A stretch of 64,000 bases of DNA from Tricholoma matsutake (GCA_026075535.2 AP026541.1:8556001-8620000), one strand, 5' to 3'. Counted from the stretch's first letter, positions 12,503-24,268 are shown. Numbers and translations: made by a program. Notes: generated by a model from the letters alone, not told the origin.

Positions 12503-13244
12503 GTGATGGTCGAGTCAACTATGGCTTCTGATCCTACTGCCCCATCCATCCCACTCATCAAATTATCTGTCCAGTATGTCAGCGAGAAGCTCGATAAACT
12601 CAAATCTAACTACAAAGAATGGTGCGAAGAAATCACCATTGCTCTCGCTCTCAATGGTCTCTATGACTATGTCACTGATGATATCACTCAACCACCCTCG
12701 TCCAATTACTGTGCCCTCACAAATTGGAAAGCCAACTCTTGTTTAGCCTATGCCTTTCTAGCATCCAGCATTGCTCCCTCTGAGCATCTGTTTATTGATA
12801 TGTCGAAGGGTTCTAGTATTAATTGGAAGGCCCTCCAGGATCGACATCAGAAAGAAGGCCCAGTTCGACAGGTGCAACTATTACAGCAGGCCCTATCCAT
12901 TCAGTGCACAAAGGACACTCACCTCCCTGAGACCACTGAAAAAATCTGCACTCTTATTGAGCATGCTTTTGCCATGGGGGACATTAAAGCCAACCTCCTT
13001 TGCTGTATTGCATTGCTTAGTTCCCTCAGTGAAAATTTCCCCCATGTGTGATCCATTATTTCTCACGACATTGCTGCCTCCACTGATTCATTGCCTTACA
13101 CATCCAAAGATATACACATGTTTCTTGAAAATGAGCAGTCTCTTCTTGAGAATGACCACCGTAATAACTCCTCAATTGTGCTCTCTGCCCACTCCAAGCT
13201 GTCAAGGCCTCCAAGTTTGTATCTTTGCACAAACCCCATATGTA
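12503..13244 (+). pseudogene. Copia gag, interrupted at its zinc knuckle by a MITE
   Basis: The frame starts MMVESTMASDPTAPSI and has the copia gag layout: a helical capsid-like domain with LKSNYKEWCEEI (residues about 34-45). A TGA at 13049, where Arg is expected, is followed by a further 190 bases in frame. The knuckle begins CTNPIC at about 13226, where the MITE interrupts it. The rest, KKPGHTIEYC, follows at 13742 in the same frame once the 489-bp insert and one 8-bp duplicate are removed. The protein would form the retroelement particle. The copy is inactive. Confidence 0.88.
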
Positions 13245-13741
13245 GGGCAAGGCAGGGGTCACCCCTGGGTGTCAAATCTCATACCCTTACCCCTACCCCT
13301 GAACACCCTACCCTTAGGGGTAAGGGTATGGAAACATATAAGGGTTGCCAAGGGTATGGGAGGGTTTGTCAAGGGTACAAGGGTTTGGCACAAAATCAAC
13401 ATATTTAGAGCAAAATTCATTTGAAAAGTGTTGATAACTATTGTATTTACTATTAATATCACATATTAATACCTCTTATTAACATATGAAAGCCATTATC
13501 ATGTTGGACAATCCCAAAATCTGAATTTAATTGATGAAAATCTTGAATATGAGTCTTTGTAGCTGAAAAAATCAAATGATATTCTTACATAAGCATACCC
13601 CTGGCATACCCCTGTACCCTTAGTAAGGGTACAGGGGTATGCAAGGGTATGAACTTCCAAACCCCTACCCTTACCCCTCATACCCTTAGCCCAAAAACAC
13701 AAGGGTATACCCCTACCCCTGCCTTGCCTTACCCATATGTA
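13237..13741. mobile_element. 489-bp MITE, probably hAT-like, with 8-bp TSD CATATGTA
   Basis: CATATGTA occurs at 13237-13244 and at 13734-13741. The insert between them starts GGGCAAGGCAGGGGT and ends with the inverted counterpart CCCCTGCCTTGCC. It has no ORF of note and is full of GGGTA/TACCC words in both orientations, including a 37-bp near-perfect palindrome. An 8-bp duplication fits hAT-type transposition. The source transposase is not evident in this window, since the hAT elements at 28-34 kb have different ends. Confidence 0.88.
13605..13641. repeat. 37-bp palindrome inside the MITE
   Basis: The 18-bp arm CATACCCCTGTACCCTTA is followed by a single G and then its exact inverse complement. 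Confidence 0.95.
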
Positions 13742-16038
13742 AGAAGCCTGGGCATACCATTGAGTATTGCATCAAACCTGCAGTGGCATGGCGGGCAGGT
13801 CTATTGAGGAATCAGTTGCAGCCCAACAGGCAGCACAGGATAAGGGAAAGAAGAACAGTACCTCGTCTCAATCAAGCTCCAGGGTTCCAATCACTGTGAA
13901 AGATGTTAATAGTTGGGCTTTCACTGTCATGCTCGACTCTGCCTCAATGGCCCCCCCACCTGACCCACCAGTGGCCCATGTGGCAGGTTTTGTTGGACTG
14001 ACTAGTGATCAGCTTCCTACTGCCAATGATGGATCAGAATATGAGGGTTGGATTGTCACTGAGGATGAGGAAACAACTAGTATTGATTGGGCTCATAATT
14101 CTATTACACCCATCACTGACATGTTTTCCATCGAACCTCTCAATCAGGCAAACTGTTCTCAACTATCCATTGACAATCATCCATTTATCATTGATACTGG
14201 GGCATCTGTCCATATTTCCCCCAACAAATCAGATTTTCTCACTCTTCATCCAGTTCAGCCACATTCTGTCAAAGGCATTGGTGGCACATCAATTGTTGCC
14301 GTCGGAGTCAGCAACATCAAATTACGGATTGCTCGAGGTGCATCAATCACATTATGTAACACCCTCTATATTCCTAATGCAGCAGTTCAGCTTATTTCAG
14401 TGGGAATGCTGGCTGATGACTCTAATGCTACAGCCCATTTTGACAACTCCCTATGTTGGATCACTGACAAATCCACTGGAGCACTCATTGCTCAGGGATC
14501 TCGACTCTCCAAAAAACTCTACACTCTTAACCTATATTCTGCTGCCACTGATCACATGTTTACCATACACAAACCTCTCAACCTAGAAACTTGGCACCGT
14601 TGTCTTGGTCACACGAATTATCAGTCTCTCTGGGATATGGCCAAAAAGGGTGCACTCACAGGTGTGCCTACTGGCTCTATCCCTAAACCTCCTAAATGCA
14701 AATCTTGTGTTCTTGGTAAACAGACCAGAACTCCTGTTCCTAAGATGCATGAAGAGGGGAGAGGACATAGGGCAATGAGAAAGTTGGAAAAAGTGTGGGT
14801 GGACTTATTGGGCCCCCACACAGTCAAATCTCAGGATGGGAATTTGTATGTTATGGATATAGTTGATGATTACATGTCTTTTCCTTGGTCAATACCTCTG
14901 CAAAATAAGGACGACTCTTTTCCAGAACTGAAAGCTTGGGAACTTGCTTGGGAAAATGAGACTGGACTAAAAATCGGGACCTACATCACTGATAACGGCA
15001 AACTGAAGTCTCACAAAATGCAGACTTGGTTGAAAATGCGAGGTACAGACCTACAATTTACTGCTCCACATACTTCTGATCACATTGGTCATGTGGAATG
15101 GATGCACCGCACTCTCATGGCAAAGGCTCGGACTATGAGGATCTACTCAGGGTTGCCACCATTTCTTTGGGATGAATTATACATGACGGCATCTCATTTG
15201 CATGCAAAAACCATGACACAATCGCTACAGGGTGTTACACCTTGGGAATTATGGTATGAGCACAAACCTGATTATACATACTTGTGGGAGATCAGCTGTC
15301 GAGCTTTTGTCCTCATTCCTAAGAAGAACAATCCCAAAATCTTTGAGTGGTCGATTGAATGTGTATTGATTGGTTATGACTCCAAATATAAATCATACCG
15401 TTGCTACAACCAGGCTACTAGGAAGGTCCACAGTTCGTATCATGTTAAATTCCTCGAGAGTCATGATGGCCATTCACCACACATCCATCCTGCTGAGTCA
15501 ACACGCATGGAGATTCAGGACAATAAATCTACTCATATGTACCTACCTGTGAATGATGAGGAGGATGATCCCTTCCCTGCCCACAACCCCACCATTGAGG
15601 TCAACAATAGATGTGAACAAGCACTGACACTGCTAGCACCCCCTGTACCCCTGCGCCATTCTTCTTGAATACCTGTCCATACTGAGAGGCATCCTGATGG
15701 AGGACCAGCCACCACTAGGACAACAACGGCCATTCAGGAATCCCAAGAAAGTGCCATATGCATCAAAGAAGCATGGCATGCTCGTTGTGCTGCTGTGGTA
15801 GCTGCTCGATCACTTGGGCCTGATCCAACACCCTCCCCGACTGATGAAAATAACCCGCTGATCATCGATCATGATTGGGATGATGTCATTGAAGACCTAC
15901 GTCGATCATTGGATAACCTTGATCTAGGTGATCAGGCACATCAGCTTCAAGCCCTGATCTTGGAGATGGTGGATTTTGATCCAGAATCCCTTCAATTTGA
16001 AGATGAACCGAGGACATGGGAGGAGGCTAAGAACACGG
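13742..16038 (+). pseudogene. Copia pol part 1: protease, GAG-pre-integrase, integrase
   Basis: The frame contains the aspartic protease motif DTGASVHI (about 14195), the pre-integrase zinc domain (WHRCLGH..CKSCVLGKQ, 14590-14720), and the integrase core with D (VDLLGP, 14800), D (ITDNGK, 14990) and E (HVEWMHRTL, 15090). A TGA at 15666 interrupts the frame where Arg is expected. It continues in the same frame to EPRTWEEAKN at 16035, which is the start of the copia reverse transcriptase. There the non-autonomous LTR element has landed. These enzymes would process the polyprotein and insert the cDNA. The copy is inactive. Confidence 0.92.
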
Positions 16039-16222
16039 TGGAAGGAAGCTGGAGCTTCCAACACTCAAGGACACAAGAACTATAAGGAACTTAATATAAT
16101 TTGATGGGGGAATCTAGAATACAGTACAAGTACTCGAAGTATAGACTAAATACTACAGGAATAACATGTGATAACTGCAATGACATGTGATAAGACTTGC
16201 TGATGTAAGAGACACTCTTACA
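16039..16222 (+). repeat. Left LTR of the non-autonomous element
   Basis: It pairs with 19934-20117 and starts TGGAAGGAAGC. Confidence 0.85.
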
Positions 16223-16249
16223 CTCTCTCATACTCCAAAAAAAATGACC

Positions 16250-16263
16250 GGGGGGGGGGGGGG
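16250..16263 (+). repeat. 14-base poly-G tract
   Basis: An uninterrupted run of 14 G lies just inside the left LTR, right after AAAAAAAATGACC. Confidence 0.95.
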
Positions 16264-17562
16264 CAGGTGGCCAGGTAAACATGGTTGTGGTAACCAAAAA
16301 TAACTTTACGTGTTCGCAAGAACACTGAGTCATAAGTGGGCATTGACAAGGATGGGCGAGGACAAGGATGTGGATGGCTGGTGACAGTGCTGGTGCTGTG
16401 CTGGTGACATGGATGGTGCTGGTGATGTGGACAGTGTTGGTGACGTGGACAGTGTTGGTGATGTGGACAGTGCGTGGACAGTGCATGAGTGGTAGATGAT
16501 CTCGAGTCAGGGGGAGGGGTCAGGAACATTGCCTGAGTCAAGGTTGAACAATGCCAGATGACACCGACTGAGTCAAGGTGAGACGTAATGAGAGGAGCAG
16601 GATTGGGAAGGGATAGATGAGGTGGAGGGACTCTAAACCAATGATGCCGTATGCAGGAGCAAAGCAGTTCATTTTGAGGGGTTCTGGGGCAAGCTGGTTG
16701 GTTAGAACAAGCTGCTGGGGTGTTCCATCATTTCTGGGCTGTGGCTTGTGGCCTAGAGTGGGGCAGAGCAGGAGGATCGATCGTCGTTGACAAACACATC
16801 GACAATGATGTGGCAGTGGGATGGGGTGGTTCGAGGTGTGGAATGGGGGACAGGGGATAGAGCTGGGGATAGAGCAGAGGGGGGTGCAACATTGAGACCA
16901 AAATGACATAGAATCCGAGCTCAGAGGGGGTGGGAGTTGAGCAGGAGCTGGAGCTGGAGCTAGAGAGGCAGCGCACTGGAGCTTGAGCTGGGGCCCAGGA
17001 ATGGGTAAACGAGAGTGATAGATCTGGATATGAGCAGTAGGCGAAGCAAGGCCATGATTGAAATGACAGGAGGGAAAAAGAAGGTGGAAGTACCAGATGA
17101 GATAACCTTTACAGCTGCAGTGCATGGTGTTGGGTGGGGCAGAGTGGGGGTTTTGGGAGTCATCAACAGATGTGATGATGGTGATGTGGCAGTTGTGCTG
17201 GGCGGGCAGAGTGGCATCGTCGAGTGGGCAACGTGTTTCGACGAACGCATGGGCGCGTATGCCTGCAACTGGTTTTGCCAGGTTGTGGATGTTTGTTGTA
17301 CATCGCTTGGGGCTTGGTGAGCATTCTCTGGGGAGGTTCCCATTGTCTGGGCACTGGATACGGCCCTAGATGCTGTTTCAGGGGTGGTTGTAGCAGGTGT
17401 TGTGGCCATTGGCAGCTGTGATGTTGCAGAGGGACAGTGAGGCTCAGGGCTCAAGACGAGGGGCTGGGGAGTCTGTAGTAGGGCTGTATGTCGGCCAGGC
17501 AGGGTGTGGCATCATTTTCGAGCTGTTTGGGACTGGTTTTGGGCAAGGGGAGGGGTGGTGGA

Positions 17563-18295
17563 GGACCCCAGCATATGCGGTTATATGTCCAATCCTAATG
17601 CGACGAATTTGGCCTCAAATTTTGACCTAGGTCCGATCCAAAACTGCGTACAAAAGGAGGAATATCAGGCCAAGGTCCGATTACAGATCAGGTTAGTCGG
17701 CGACTATGTCCGATTGGTGTGCATACAAATTGTGATGTGTTATGCATCAACAAACAATTTGTCACCACTACTGCCGCTGGCAACAACGAACAATTTAACT
17801 TGTCAATGTCTCTACGAAGCTTACCTTTACCTGCTCATTCTTGTGACTGGTCATACCATTTTAATGCTCTATGCATAGGTTGCAAAACAATGAAGGATGG
17901 ATGTGTTGAGTCTTGGTTCCTGAATAGTCATTATATTCATGATCCTCATGTGGTCAAAAAAACTTCCAGTTTGTCAGAAACTATGCCCATTGCAGAGGTT
18001 TGAAGATTAGGGATTCATGTACAATACAAGTGTATTTGACTTATTATGCGTACAAACTGGCTGTTGACAGATTCTGGTACCAACATGCATATGAACTTGG
18101 TCTGTATGGATGTTCAATATCAATGTGCATATGACCTTCGTCTGTATTTATGTCCGATACACTATGCGTACAAACTTGGCAAAAAAAATGAGGTCTGAGA
18201 CATATTGCTGATGGATCAAGGCACAATTGGTCTGACGAAAATGGCCAAAATGAGGTGATTTTGGATCGGATCTATGAGAGCATATGCTGGGGTCC
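17563..18295. repeat. 733-bp segment bounded by a 16-bp perfect inverted repeat
   Basis: GGACCCCAGCATATGC at 17563-17578 is the exact inverse complement of 18280-18295. The segment between is AT-richer than its surroundings and has further weaker inverted similarity just inside the ends (both carry TCCGATCCAAAA). It may be a small DNA transposon nested in the LTR element. No target duplication was found. Confidence 0.5.
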
Positions 18296-19933
18296 TGGTG
18301 GTGGTGGTTCTTGATGTTGTGGGCATCGTTAATGGTGGTGGTGATGTGGCTGATGGAGGCTGTGCTGACATTGACGGTGGTGATGTGGGAGTGTTGGCAG
18401 GGAAGGGGGGGGTTGGTAACAATGGCAGTGGGGTCGTTCTCGGTCTGGGTAGTCGCTCCTGTAGTCCTTGTAGTAGTTTGCATACACGGGGGGTCTGGGG
18501 CGAGCTGGGTGGCTTGGACAGGGTTGGCAGTGAATGGGGGGTGTCCCCAATAGTTTTGGTAGTGTATTCCATCATTTCTGAGCTGTGGCCCATGGTCCAC
18601 AGTCCAGTAGTATCAGGAGTCATCGACAGGAGTGTCGACAATGACATGGGGGTGAATCGGGGTAAATCGAGGGGTTCGTCAGGGCTCAAGGGCATGCACA
18701 GGAGGTGGCAGGGTGATGTGGGATGCTGAATAGGTAGTTGTTGGGGAAGATGGGGCTGGTGGGAGTCGTCTGTCAAGCAGACAGCGCGTTCAAATGAATG
18801 CATGGGCACGTGAGCGTGTAACACCATTTCCTGGGCTGTAGATGGGCTCCATGCATTGTTTAGGGCTTGCTGGGGGGTACCTGCCATGGTGGTGGTGTGA
18901 AACGCAGCTGGTAGCAAAACAGCTCATTTCTGGGGTGAGCTGGGCAGATGGGACAGGGTCTGGGGGTGGTCTGGGCATTCAGGTAGGGCATCCCATTGTT
19001 TCAAGGCCATGGGCAGTGGTCTTGGATGGGGCAGAGTAAGCCATCGTCGACGAATGCATCGACAGTGATGTGGCATGTCTGGTGGATGTGTGGGGCATTG
19101 TGGCAGGCTCATGGGAGATAACGGGGGTACGGGGGTCAAAGATGGGGGGGCAGGGTGTGGCATAGGTGTTCCCAGAGCTTTGTTGGGGATGGTGGGGCCG
19201 GCAGAGTTTGTCGGTTGAGCAGCCAATGTATTCTAATGAACATGTCCATGCTTGGTCATGTAGCGGTGTTTTCTTGTTGTTCACAGCCTGGTGATGGACC
19301 TCCTGGATGGCGGGTGCTTCCTGGGTGTTTGACATGGCCCTAGATGCCATGTTAGAGGTGGTTGTGACCAGTAACATTGGTGTAGGCAGCTGTGATGTGT
19401 TGGTGGAATGGTGGGGCTCAGGGTGCAAAAAGATGGGTTAGGCAGTCACATAGAGTGCAGAGTGTAGCAAGTGGTCCATGCTGGAAAACCATTTGCGAGA
19501 TGGTTATCGTCAACATTGATGGCATTGACAATTGTGATGCAGTGTGTGATGGTGATGGTGGTGATGAAGGGCTAGTGGGGTTGGGAAACGAAACCAGTGG
19601 GCTGAAGATGACAGGTGAGACAAGTGGGGTGCAAATGAGTGGGGTGGGGAGTTGTTGGGCATCAAGTCATTGGGACATAAAGCAGGGTGGGCATTGGTTG
19701 TGCTGGGTCGTTTGAAGTGTTTGGAGCAGTGCAAGATGGGGCGGGGTCAACACGGGGTATAGGTGATGTATAAATGAGAGTTGTTGTTGATAGTTCAAGG
19801 AGCGAGTACTATTGATTTGTGTCCAGTGTGAAAAAATTGACCATTTCGGAAATTTCAGGGTCGGTGAGGTTTCGGGAAAAGAACGTGTGTGAGAGTGTAG
19901 AGTGTGGATAGTAAGTTCGTTATAAAAAAAAAG

Positions 19934-20117
19934 TGGAAGGAAGCCAGAGCTTCCAACACTCAAGGACACGAGAACTATAAGGAACTTAATATAATTTGAC
20001 GGGGGAATCTAGAATACAGTACAAGTACTCGAAGTATAGACTATATACTACAGGAATAACATGTGATAACTGCAATGACATGTGATAAGACTTGCTGATG
20101 TAAGAGACACTCTTACA
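19934..20117 (+). repeat. Right LTR of the non-autonomous element
   Basis: It pairs with 16039-16222. It is preceded by an A-rich tract and followed by CACCATTGATGC, which re-enters the copia RT frame. Confidence 0.85.
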
Positions 20118-21663
20118 CACCATTGATGCTGAGAGATGGAGGGAAGGCTATCTAGATGAGTTGAAATCCCTGAAAGACATGGGAGTTTACAAGCTTGTTC
20201 TGCAAGCCAAGGTACCCCAGGGGAAGCACATCCGAAAAGGGAAACCAATCTTCCATATTAAGCGAAATGAAACTGGGAAGCCCATCTGCTGGAAAGTATG
20301 TGTCGTATTCAAAGGCAATGAACAAATCTATGGTAGAGACTATACTAAAACCACCTCACCCACTGCATGCATGGAATCTTGGCAGATCCTCTTACATATT
20401 GCTGCCTCTTTGGGTTGGGATGTGCAACAGATTGACATAAAGACAGCTTTCCTATATGGGTTTCTACCGATGATGAGTACAATACATGCAACAGCCTTCT
20501 GACTTCAAAGAACCCGGGAAGGAGGACTGGGTATGGGAACTTCAATGTGGGTTGTACGGTATGAAACAGAGCAGGCAAATAATAAATATGGAATCAGATG
20601 CTTAATGCACAGATGATTAAATGGGGATTTACTCGCCTATCATGTGAGTCTTGCATATACTATCGCAGATCAGACTCCAGCATCATTATTGCAGCGGTTC
20701 ATGTTGATGATTACCTGTCAATTGCTGATTCAAAGGAGGAGAATGAGCGGTTTAAAGACCAGATGTGTAAGGTCTGGACTATTTCTGAGCTTGGGATGGC
20801 ACATTTTATTGTAGGGATTGCCGTATCTTGGGACTGGGCCACACGTACCGTTGCACTTTCACAGATGGCACTTATTGACAAAATAAAACAATTTGGTCAG
20901 AAGGAAGCACACCCAGTCTCTGCGCCTCTGGAACCTGGTTCCAAACTACAATGGCCTAACCCTCAGCTCATTTCCTCAGAAGACCGTCTACAGCTCTCTA
21001 AACTCCCGTATCAATCACTTGTAGGATATCTCTTATACTTGGCAATTTCTACTTGTCCTGACATTTCACATGCAGTACAACAACTATCCAGTATCTTGAC
21101 TGTTACTCTTTTGAACATTGGGCTGCCACCATCAGACTGGTGAGATACATCAAGGGGATGAGGGATCTGGTACTCTATCTTGGTGGTGATCTCCCCATAA
21201 ATCTTCATGCTTTTAGCGACTCTGAATGGGCTAATTGCCTTGATATGTGTCACAGGGTTGGAGGCTATGTTTGTTCTCTTGGGTCTGGTGCTGTCTCTTG
21301 GATGTCCCATAAACAGAAAGTCATCACCACCTCATCTTGTGAAGCTGAATACATAGCTGCATTTGAAGCTGCTAAGGAGTGTACTTGGCTGTGCAGTCTT
21401 CTACACTCCATCAGTTATCAACAGACAATCCCAACAACTATTTACTGTGACAATTCAGCAACAAAGACCCTGTCTGAAGACCCCCTTCTCCACTCCCGTG
21501 TCAAACAGATCGATATCAAATACCATTTCCTCCACGAATGCATCCAATCCAACAACTTACATCTCTCTTATGTGCATACCCATCATAATGTTGCTGACAT
21601 GTTCACAAAGGCCCTTGACGTTAAACAATTCACCTACCTGAGGAACTTCTTGGGTCTCCACTA
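20118..21663 (+). pseudogene. Copia pol part 2: reverse transcriptase and RNase H
   Basis: The RT resumes with DAERWREGY and carries QQIDIKTAFL (about 20430) and the catalytic HVDDYL (about 20705), the copia equivalent of YVDD. RNase H follows (DSEWANC near 21217, SSCEAEYIA near 21335, ADMFTKAL near 21595) and ends at the TAA at 21662. Frameshifts near 20475, 20590 and 21115 break the frame. This part has decayed by indels as well as stops, unlike the gypsy elements nearby. It is inactive. Confidence 0.9.
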
Positions 21664-21705
21664 ATGTGATTCCATGCGAGGAGGAGTGCTCACAGTGAGG
21701 AGGAG

Positions 21706-21996
21706 TGTTGAGAATGCTCATTATCACACCATGAGCGTACACGATCATGCATCTGATGCATGTACTATTTATAGCTTATCTTTTTGATGCGTCATTTCGT
21801 AAGTCCCTTTGTGCTGTTTATTCCTTTCATTCTTTGTGTAGCTGGCCTCACATATATATAGAGTAGACAGTCAACCGCTCACCTCAGTCACTTTTACAGA
21901 GACTGAGGTGAGCACATTTGTTATCACTCAATTATGGATCATTACTTACTGTACCTATAGTTAAACTCTGATTACGCTAGGATTGATTTTCTATAG
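21706..21996 (+). repeat. Copia 3' LTR
   Basis: It is preceded by the purine tract GTGAGGAGGAG, starts TGTTGAGAATGC and ends TTTCTATAG. Confidence 0.9.
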
Positions 21997-22203
21997 TAAT
22001 TTACCAGGCCAGAATATTTTACGCAACCCTAACGAGACTAGTGGCAGTCACATTATCTGGGCTTGGCACGGTTTTTACAAATTTTAGGTGGGTTTGTCGT
22101 GTCTACCTAGGAAGCCCAGATAGAAGGGATTCGGGAGCAACTTAGCAATCCCCAACGAACTTGATTATGTAGTTATGTAATAGTCAGTAGTTCCGCTTTT
22201 GTG
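21997..22203. other. Spacer between copia and NECAP-like gene
   Basis: About 200 bases with no gene. It probably includes the 3' UTR of the minus-strand gene to its right. Confidence 0.5.
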
Positions 22204-23097
22204 TCATTGATTCCCACGTTTCCTGATAGCACTAGGAGGAGGAGGTAATAGAGGTACCGAGTGGCCACCTGATAATCCATCAGAAGTTCTACTTCCTGAG
22301 CCAAGCAAATTGCTCCTTGTCGTAGCCTGGCTCCGTCCTGGTATAGTGATGGAGAAAGTTTGTCCTTCTTTCAAACTGTAATCGTTTTTCGGCCTGGTTG
22401 GTAAATGAAGTGAATGTTCATCGGCGGGTGACGCGGGCTCGAGACTCGCTCTAAACCGCCTAAGAGATGGCATAAGTAACTCTCGACAAGCGCACACCGC
22501 AAATCTTACTTTGTGTAGTCTTGAAGTGCTACATCTATGTCCAGGCATAAATGTTCAACATGGAAGAGCGCAAGCGGGTGACTTACTAAAGTCAAAGCTG
22601 TCGGTACGTTCTGCAAAGCCCATCCCAATATAGGCCTTTTTTCCAGCATCTTCCACTCGTACCACAAAGTAGCGTGAAGAGTCTAGAACGGCTTCGACAG
22701 ATGGGCGTGTTGGATCATATTCAGCCTTGGCAAATACTAAAATTTATCAGCCAGACCTGCTGGTGATAATTTAAAAGCCATACATTCCCCTGATGCGAAA
22801 GGCTGATTGAGCAAAGATTGAAATGCGATACTAGTAGGTGAGACCTACCAGTTTGGGCGTCCTCAAAATACAGAGCTGCACTGGAAGACTTTTCGATGAT
22901 TCTCAACCGACCCTTCCAAAGGGGTTGCGCCAAGTCTCCCCACTCGTTCGCTCGGTGACCTTCATTCACCTTGAGGGGAGGAATCTTGTACACTTGTGAT
23001 TCGATTAGTGTCCGGTCAAAAATCAATGCGATCAGAGTCCACCAGAGATTTCTCTTGCGATGTAGAGGATGGATTCGATCTCGTCCTCGACTTCCAT
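22204..23097 (-). CDS. NECAP: NECAP-like clathrin-coat accessory protein
   Basis: Five minus-strand exons (23097-23043, 22992-22849, 22736-22587, 22528-22510, 22459-22204) with GT..AG introns sum to 624 nt, giving 207 residues, ATG to TGA with no internal stop. The N-terminal PH-like NECAP domain is clear: [18 protein letters not shown], a [17 protein letters not shown] block, [11 protein letters not shown] and AYIGMGF. The tail contains [11 protein letters not shown] and ends in a proline run followed by RKRGNQ. NECAP proteins bind AP-2 and accessory factors in clathrin-mediated endocytosis at the plasma membrane and endosomes. One exon is only 19 nt. The gene is divergent from the CSN8-like gene, with 144 bp between the two ATGs. 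It appears intact. Confidence 0.92.
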
Positions 23098-23241
23098 CAA
23101 GATAAGCAGGATGATATGCTATTATTCACAGAGAAGGATGGTTTATGACTGAAGTTCAAGCGCCTGTCGTGACCGTACTTTACATAAAAGGGTGACTTTA
23201 GGTTTCAACTTGGTTTCAACCGACTAGCGTTGTAGAATTTC
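23098..23241. promoter_or_regulatory. Shared divergent promoter region
   Basis: 144 bp separate the start codons of the NECAP-like (-) and CSN8-like (+) genes. Both promoters and 5' UTRs must lie here or overlap the neighbouring gene. No clear TATA box was seen. Confidence 0.6.
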
Positions 23242-24268
23242 ATGGCCAACGGTCCTCCTACACCTCCACCCATCACGGCCACAGAACTATTGGACGAAGC
23301 GCGAGGAAATTCGAGTGTCCCGGCTCCTGCATCTACAGCGCAGACGAAACAGGATCCATATCAACATATTTTCCCTGCCATCGCCGACCTAGCTTTACAA
23401 TCCGACTTCAAAAAGCTTATTCGAACTGCCGAGATCAGCGATCTCAATGTATAGACTTTGATTTAACTACCAGGGGCGAATGATGTTAAAGAGTTTCCTA
23501 GGGCGACAGCGACCGCCAAAGCACACGTTTGCTGGTCACGGCACCACTAGTCTTGGCATACCTCATTGTAGATAATTTGTGAGTCCTTGAGCTCAAGAAG
23601 GCTTACTCTGACAGCACTTGCCTGCTAGGCCACCTGCTCGTTATGCATTATCGCGACTTTCTGACAGTCTCTCGGCCACCTCTCTTGCTAAATCTTTGTG
23701 GGGTCTTGTAGCATCTGCTTGGGATAGAAAATATGCCAATGTGTACTCTCGAGCTGAGAGCTTGTTCAAACTGGTTGAGCAGCCTGACTTTTTCGACCAA
23801 AAACTTGCGACAGTTATAGCAGGAATGGTGACAACTTTCATGGGTGAGCATTTCATTCACTAATTACTCTTGAACGCCGTTTCTGATAATGATAATAATA
23901 GAATCGTTTCGTCAGAGAGCGTTTGTTCTATTATCCAAAGTTTACACATCGGTGCCGCTGTTTCTCGCTCAGATATATCTTGGTCTCTCATCTGACCAAT
24001 TACTGATTGGTGAGAAAAAACAAACATTGCTCTTCTGATGCTAGTCTGATGTAGCATCATCGTTTAGTTGCAGAAAGGGCTGGATGGTCATATAACTCTT
24101 CGATCAACATCCTCGTTCCTGCAGCCTCCAGCATCGATGGCCCGATCATGAAACCTGGTAAGAACCCACTATGTGCTCTAACCTTCTAACCAACACCCAA
24201 GTTCAGGCTTCTCTTCGTTATCTACCTTTCATTTCGTAGCAGATAGCGTGGCGAAGCTAGAATTGTGA
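23242..24268 (+). CDS. CSN8: CSN8-like PCI-domain protein (COP9 signalosome subunit 8 family)
   Basis: Six exons (23242-23448, 23502-23578, 23629-23843, 23902-24009, 24068-24157, 24207-24268) with introns of 49-58 nt sum to 759 nt, giving 252 residues from ATG to TGA. After a Pro/Ala-rich start, the body is helical with APLVLAYLIVDNL, SFRQRAFVLLSKVY and FLAQIYLGLS (about residues 175-200), the pattern of the CSN8/PSMD8/eIF3k fold. The COP9 signalosome removes NEDD8 from cullins in the nucleus and cytoplasm. CSN8 is preferred over proteasome subunit Rpn12 because of length and the C-terminal pattern, but I cannot exclude a relative. The gene is intact. Confidence 0.75.

Larger units (their letters stand above)
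16224..19933. repeat. G-rich, internally repetitive interior of the non-autonomous element
   Basis: Diverged copies of one unit recur at about 16710-16890, 17110-17450, 18540-18700 and 18970-19450. Shared words include GGGGCAGAG, CATCGTCGA, GATGTGGCA and GGCCCTAGATGC. Reading frames up to 233 codons on the minus strand are Pro/Thr/Ser-rich products of this composition and show no domain. I do not annotate them as genes. Confidence 0.65.
16039..20117 (+). mobile_element. Non-autonomous LTR element (LARD-like) nested in copia RT
   Basis: Direct repeats of about 184 bp (TGGAAGGAAGC..CTCTTACA) bound 3.7 kb of interior with no gag or pol. The two LTRs differ at about five positions. A run of nine A then G precedes the right LTR, as a purine tract would. 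The host copia frame stops at AAGAACAC on the left and resumes at ACCATTGATGC on the right, so the target was AACACCATT. The duplicate is imperfect (CACGG against CACCA). The interior is G-rich on the plus strand and made of diverged repeats. The orientation is inferred from the purine tract only. No autonomous partner was seen. Confidence 0.75.
12011..21996 (+). mobile_element. Ty1/copia element, decayed, carrying two nested insertions
   Basis: Direct LTRs of 280 and 291 bp (TGTTGAGAATGC..TTTCTATAG) flank gag, protease, integrase, RT and RNase H in copia order on the plus strand. The outer flanks share TAAT, a probable short target duplication, but I cannot fix a 5-bp one. Two insertions add about 4.6 kb: a MITE at 13245-13733 and a non-autonomous LTR element at 16039-20117. 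The LTRs differ by about ten substitutions plus an 11-bp indel. Many of the substitutions are CpG transitions. Confidence 0.93.

Noticed and set aside
13245..13733. Interstitial telomere repeat because of many TAAGGG/CCCTTA words
   Set aside because: The words are dispersed and in both orientations, not tandem TTAGGG, and the segment has transposon ends with a TSD.
16538..19428. Long minus-strand Pro/Thr/Ser-rich frames (up to 233 codons) as genes
   Set aside because: They mirror the G-rich plus strand, have no domain and overlap diverged non-coding repeats.
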